A DNA stretch of 64,000 nt, taken from the NCBI RefSeq assembly GCF_021390495.1, contig NZ_JAJEJP010000001.1, forward strand, positions 2,294,001-2,358,000, in the 5' to 3' direction. The notes beneath the pieces are model-generated. The model saw only the letters and a program-made list of their open reading frames with translations. It had not been told where the DNA came from and ran no database searches. The DNA is from Paraburkholderia sp. ZP32-5 (GTDB lineage Bacteria > Pseudomonadota > Gammaproteobacteria > Burkholderiales > Burkholderiaceae). Below, in pieces: positions 61,489 through 64,000 of this stretch. Each line of letters starts with the position of its first letter. The first letter of the stretch is position 1. The position numbers and the translations under genes are program-made.

Positions 61489-62654
61489 GACGTCAGCACC
61501 ACGCCGGCCGATGCGCTCCAGCGCACGTACACTTCGTCGCCCCAGGTCGGCGGTTCGATCTCGGTCAGCGCGAGGCTCGTCACGTTCGCGATCACCGTCT
61601 TGCCGCCGTCGAGCTTCACGTGATACAGCGAATAGCCGCCCATGTACGCGATATTCGTGACGACACCCTTGCCCCAGTTGTAGGCGCCCTCGGGCGGCTT
61701 GCGCGTCAGCGCGATGCGCTCCGGGCGCACCGAGATCGTCACCGGCATGCCGAGCGGACCGGTGATGCCGTGATTGACGTGCAGGCGGCAGGTCAGATCC
61801 GGCGTTTCGATGAACACGTAATCGGGTTCGTCTTCGACGGTGCGGCCTTCGAACAGATTGGTCGAGCCGATGAACTCCGCCGAGAAGCGGCTGTTCGGAT
61901 ACTCGTAGACTTCGTGCGGCGTGCCGAGCTGGACGATCTGGCCCTCGCTCATCACCGCGAGCCGGTTGGCCATCGTCATTGCCTCTTCCTGATCGTGCGT
62001 GACCATCATGCAGGTCACACCGACCGAGTCGAGAATGTTGACGAGTTCGATCTGGGTACGCTGGCGGATCTGCTTGTCGAGCGCCGACATCGGTTCGTCG
62101 AGCAGCAGTAGCTTCGGCCGCTTGACCAGTGAGCGCGCGAGCGCGACACGCTGCTGCTGGCCACCGGATAACTGATGCGGCTTGCGCTTCGCGAAGCGGC
62201 CCATCTGCACGAGTTCGAGCGCGCTGTGCACGCGGTCCTTCAGCTCCGCTTTCCGCACGCCTTCCTGCTTCAAGCCAAATGCGACATTCGATTCGACCGT
62301 CATGTGCGGAAAGAGCGCATACGACTGGAACATCATGTTGACCGGCCGGCGGTACGGCGGCAGTTGCGCGAGGTCTTCGCCGTCGATCAGGATGCGACCC
62401 GAGGTCACCGTTTCGAGCCCGGCCATCATGCGCAGCAACGTCGACTTGCCGCAGCCCGAACTGCCGAGCAGCGCGAACAGCTCGCCCTTCTTCACCGACA
62501 GGTTGACTCCCTTGACCGCAACGGTCTCGCCGAACTTCTTGACGACGTCGATGATCTGGATGAACTGGTCCGCCGGGTCGCCCATAACGGCGTTCGGACC
62601 CAGGAACGGCTCGCCGGCCCCCGCTAGCGCGCCCGACTGGTCACTACTGGTCAT
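61485..62654 (-). CDS. potG: Putrescine ABC transporter ATP-binding protein PotG
   Basis: 389 residues. Walker A GSSGCGKST is at 64-72, the signature LSGGQQQRVALARSL and Walker B LLLLDEPMSALD follow, and a C-terminal TOBE-type regulatory domain ends the protein. It powers the PotHI channel. It is separated from potF by a 90-nt gap with a hairpin. The ribosome site is weak, so the ATG at 62654 is not fully certain. Confidence 0.94.
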   Translation of the reverse strand: MTSSDQSGALAGAGEPFLGPNAVMGDPADQFIQIIDVVKKFGETVAVKGVNLSVKKGELFALLGSSGCGKSTLLRMMAGLETVTSGRILIDGEDLAQLPPYRRPVNMMFQSYALFPHMTVESNVAFGLKQEGVRKAELKDRVHSALELVQMGRFAKRKPHQLSGGQQQRVALARSLVKRPKLLLLDEPMSALDKQIRQRTQIELVNILDSVGVTCMMVTHDQEEAMTMANRLAVMSEGQIVQLGTPHEVYEYPNSRFSAEFIGSTNLFEGRTVEDEPDYVFIETPDLTCRLHVNHGITGPLGMPVTISVRPERIALTRKPPEGAYNWGKGVVTNIAYMGGYSLYHVKLDGGKTVIANVTSLALTEIEPPTWGDEVYVRWSASAGVVLTS

Positions 62655-62685
62655 AATGCTGCTTCACTTTGGCGTTTGACGAACA

Positions 62686-62711
62686 AAGCCCCCGGTGAAC
62701 ACCGAGGGCTT
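62686..62711 (-). terminator. Attenuating hairpin between potF and potG
   Basis: AAGCCCcCGGTG pairs with CACCGaGGGCTT with one mismatch around a very short loop. On the minus strand TTTG follows. It probably reduces read-through from potF to potG, giving more binding protein than transporter. Confidence 0.6.
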
Positions 62712-62744
62712 CTTGATGATGCTTATCGCTGATTCATGCCGCCA

Positions 62745-63845
62745 TCAGCGGCCGGACTTGAATTCGGTCCACAGCCGCGTTTGCAGTCGCTGGATTTCCT
62801 GCGGCAACGGCTTGAGCAGGAACAGCGTCTTGATGGTTTCCGGCGACGGATACACGGCCGGATCGTTGGCGACGTCCTTGTCCACGTACTTGCGCGCTTC
62901 CATATTGACGCTCGGGTAGTACACGGCGTTGGTGATCGCGGCGTGCACCTGCGGCGTCTCGATGTAGTTGATCCACTCGAGCGCGGCTTCCTTGTGCTTC
63001 GCATCCTTCGGAATCGCCATCACGTCGAACCACACCGGCGCGCCGCCCTTCGGAATGTAGTACTCGATCTTGTACGGCTTCTTCGCTTCGACCGCGCGAT
63101 GCTTGGCGATCACGACGTCGCCCGACCAGCCGTACGCGAAGCAGACGTCGCCGCCGACGAGGTCGTTGATGTAGCCCGACGAGTTGAACTGCGTGATGTA
63201 CGGGCGGATTTTCTTCAGCATCTCCAGCGCGGCGCGATAGTCGGCCGGGTTGGTGCTCATCGGATCCTTACCCATGTAGTGCAGCGCGGCCGCGAACATC
63301 TGGTCCGGCGCGTCGAGCACCGATACGCCGCAGGCCTTCAGCTTCGAGATGTTTTCCGGCTTGAACAGGATGTCCCAGCTATCGAGCGGGGTGTTCGCGC
63401 CGAGGATCTGCTGCGCCTTCGTGACGTTGTAAGCGAGCCCGGTCGTGCCGTAGGCCCAGGGCACTACATACTTGTTGCCCGGATCGGCGCCGGCGACGAG
63501 CGCCATCAGCGACGGGTCGAGGTATTTGAGGTTCGGCAGCTTCGATTTGTCGAGCGGCTCGAAAATGCCCGCGGCGATCTGCTTGCCCGCGTAGTTGCTG
63601 GTCGGCACGACGATGTCGTAGCCGGAGTTGCCGGTGAGGAGCTTGGCCTGCAGCGTGTCGTCGCTGTCGTAGTTGTCGTATTTGACCTGAACGCCGGTCT
63701 GTTTCGTGAAGTTCGGGATCGTGTCCTTCGCGATGTAGTCGGACCAGTTATATACGTTGAGCTGCGTATCCTTCGCAGCGGCCGTCAGCCACGGCGCCGC
63801 GCACAAGATCAGCGCCGCCACCCGCCCCACTACCCGTTTATTCAT
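62745..63845 (-). CDS. potF: Putrescine-binding periplasmic protein PotF
   Basis: 366 residues. The signal peptide (VVGRVAALILCAAPWLTAAA) is followed by the PotD/PotF-type binding protein beginning LNVYNWSDYIA, a family-defining segment. The polyamine site uses acidic and aromatic residues such as those in GWSGDVV and the WFDVMAIP region. ATG at 63845 has GGAG 7 nt upstream; an earlier start at 63869 would put eight extra residues before it. First gene of potFGHI. Confidence 0.95.
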   Translation of the reverse strand: MNKRVVGRVAALILCAAPWLTAAAKDTQLNVYNWSDYIAKDTIPNFTKQTGVQVKYDNYDSDDTLQAKLLTGNSGYDIVVPTSNYAGKQIAAGIFEPLDKSKLPNLKYLDPSLMALVAGADPGNKYVVPWAYGTTGLAYNVTKAQQILGANTPLDSWDILFKPENISKLKACGVSVLDAPDQMFAAALHYMGKDPMSTNPADYRAALEMLKKIRPYITQFNSSGYINDLVGGDVCFAYGWSGDVVIAKHRAVEAKKPYKIEYYIPKGGAPVWFDVMAIPKDAKHKEAALEWINYIETPQVHAAITNAVYYPSVNMEARKYVDKDVANDPAVYPSPETIKTLFLLKPLPQEIQRLQTRLWTEFKSGR

Positions 63846-64000
63846 CCCGATCTCCGAAACTGTCGTCACTCAAGCTGCGAAGTCGCGCCGCAGCCCCCTG
63901 AAAACCCCGAAAACTACCATCAATTATTGCCCGCTCCAAAAAGAAACCCGGAGCTGTCGCGCAAACGGTACAGGCCGAGGCCGCACCTCTGCAAAATGGC
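63846..64000. other. Upstream region of potF at the window edge
   Basis: 155 nt with no gene. It should contain the potF promoter; no operator was recognised. Confidence 0.35.

Noticed and set aside
1..64000. Search for tRNA, rRNA, CRISPR arrays, transposases, integrases and prophage genes
   Set aside because: None was recognised by eye on either strand. A covariance-model scan would be needed to exclude a tRNA or small RNA fully.

Overview
The window is high-GC DNA with the gene content and codon style of a Burkholderiaceae chromosome, most likely Paraburkholderia or a close relative (a judgement from gene families; no marker gene such as rRNA is present). No rRNA, tRNA, CRISPR array, integrase or intact insertion sequence was seen. 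About 51 protein genes are supported. Most are housekeeping-accessory metabolism, transport and signalling.

Layout. 1-4956 (minus): prkA-yeaH-spoVR stress/stationary-phase operon, with spoVR running off the left edge and a 1 kb gene-free leader to the right. 5975-6736: a lone 2-keto-4-pentenoate hydratase. 7084-11135: two tandem chemoreceptors with identical signalling domains and diverged sensors. 11572-17970 (minus): ribose system rbsB-rbsA-rbsC-rbsR-rbsK with LacI-type operators. 18400-21340: CorA, a lipoprotein, and an orphan cydX translationally coupled to a P-loop kinase. 21541-26611: Lrp regulator with a saccharopine-dehydrogenase-like enzyme, an LTXXQ periplasmic protein, a PGDYG protein, a small unknown and a YhfC-like membrane protein. 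26696-32369 (minus): complete 2-ketogluconate operon kguE-kguK-kguT-kguD-ptxS with a 24-bp perfect palindrome in front. 32539-41448: LysR/YeiH divergent pair, GST, ClcB-like channel, C45 hydrolase, small exported proteins, DUF2795 protein and a second LysR. 41538-48320: TetR regulator divergent from a complete RND tripartite efflux operon. 48321-49842: a lower-GC island with DnaA-box-like repeats and a Tlde1-type (DUF2778) L,D-transpeptidase-fold effector overlapped by a small two-helix membrane protein, read here as an orphan type VI effector/immunity pair. 49843-56155: PBP1A, a ribbon-helix-helix-like protein, PspA and a membrane-anchored repeat protein. 56370-63845: Baeyer-Villiger-type monooxygenase, a soluble chemoreceptor with its sensor at the C terminus, and the potFGHI putrescine ABC transporter.

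Connections. Three chemoreceptor genes share a sigma-28-type promoter (TCAAG, 14 bp, G[C/T]CGTAAA) at the same distance from their start codons, which places them in the flagellar/chemotaxis regulon. The two sugar operons each contain their own LacI-family repressor and operator. The best candidates for something undescribed are the island at 48.3-49.8 kb, the cydX-kinase pair, and the DnaA-box repeat family.
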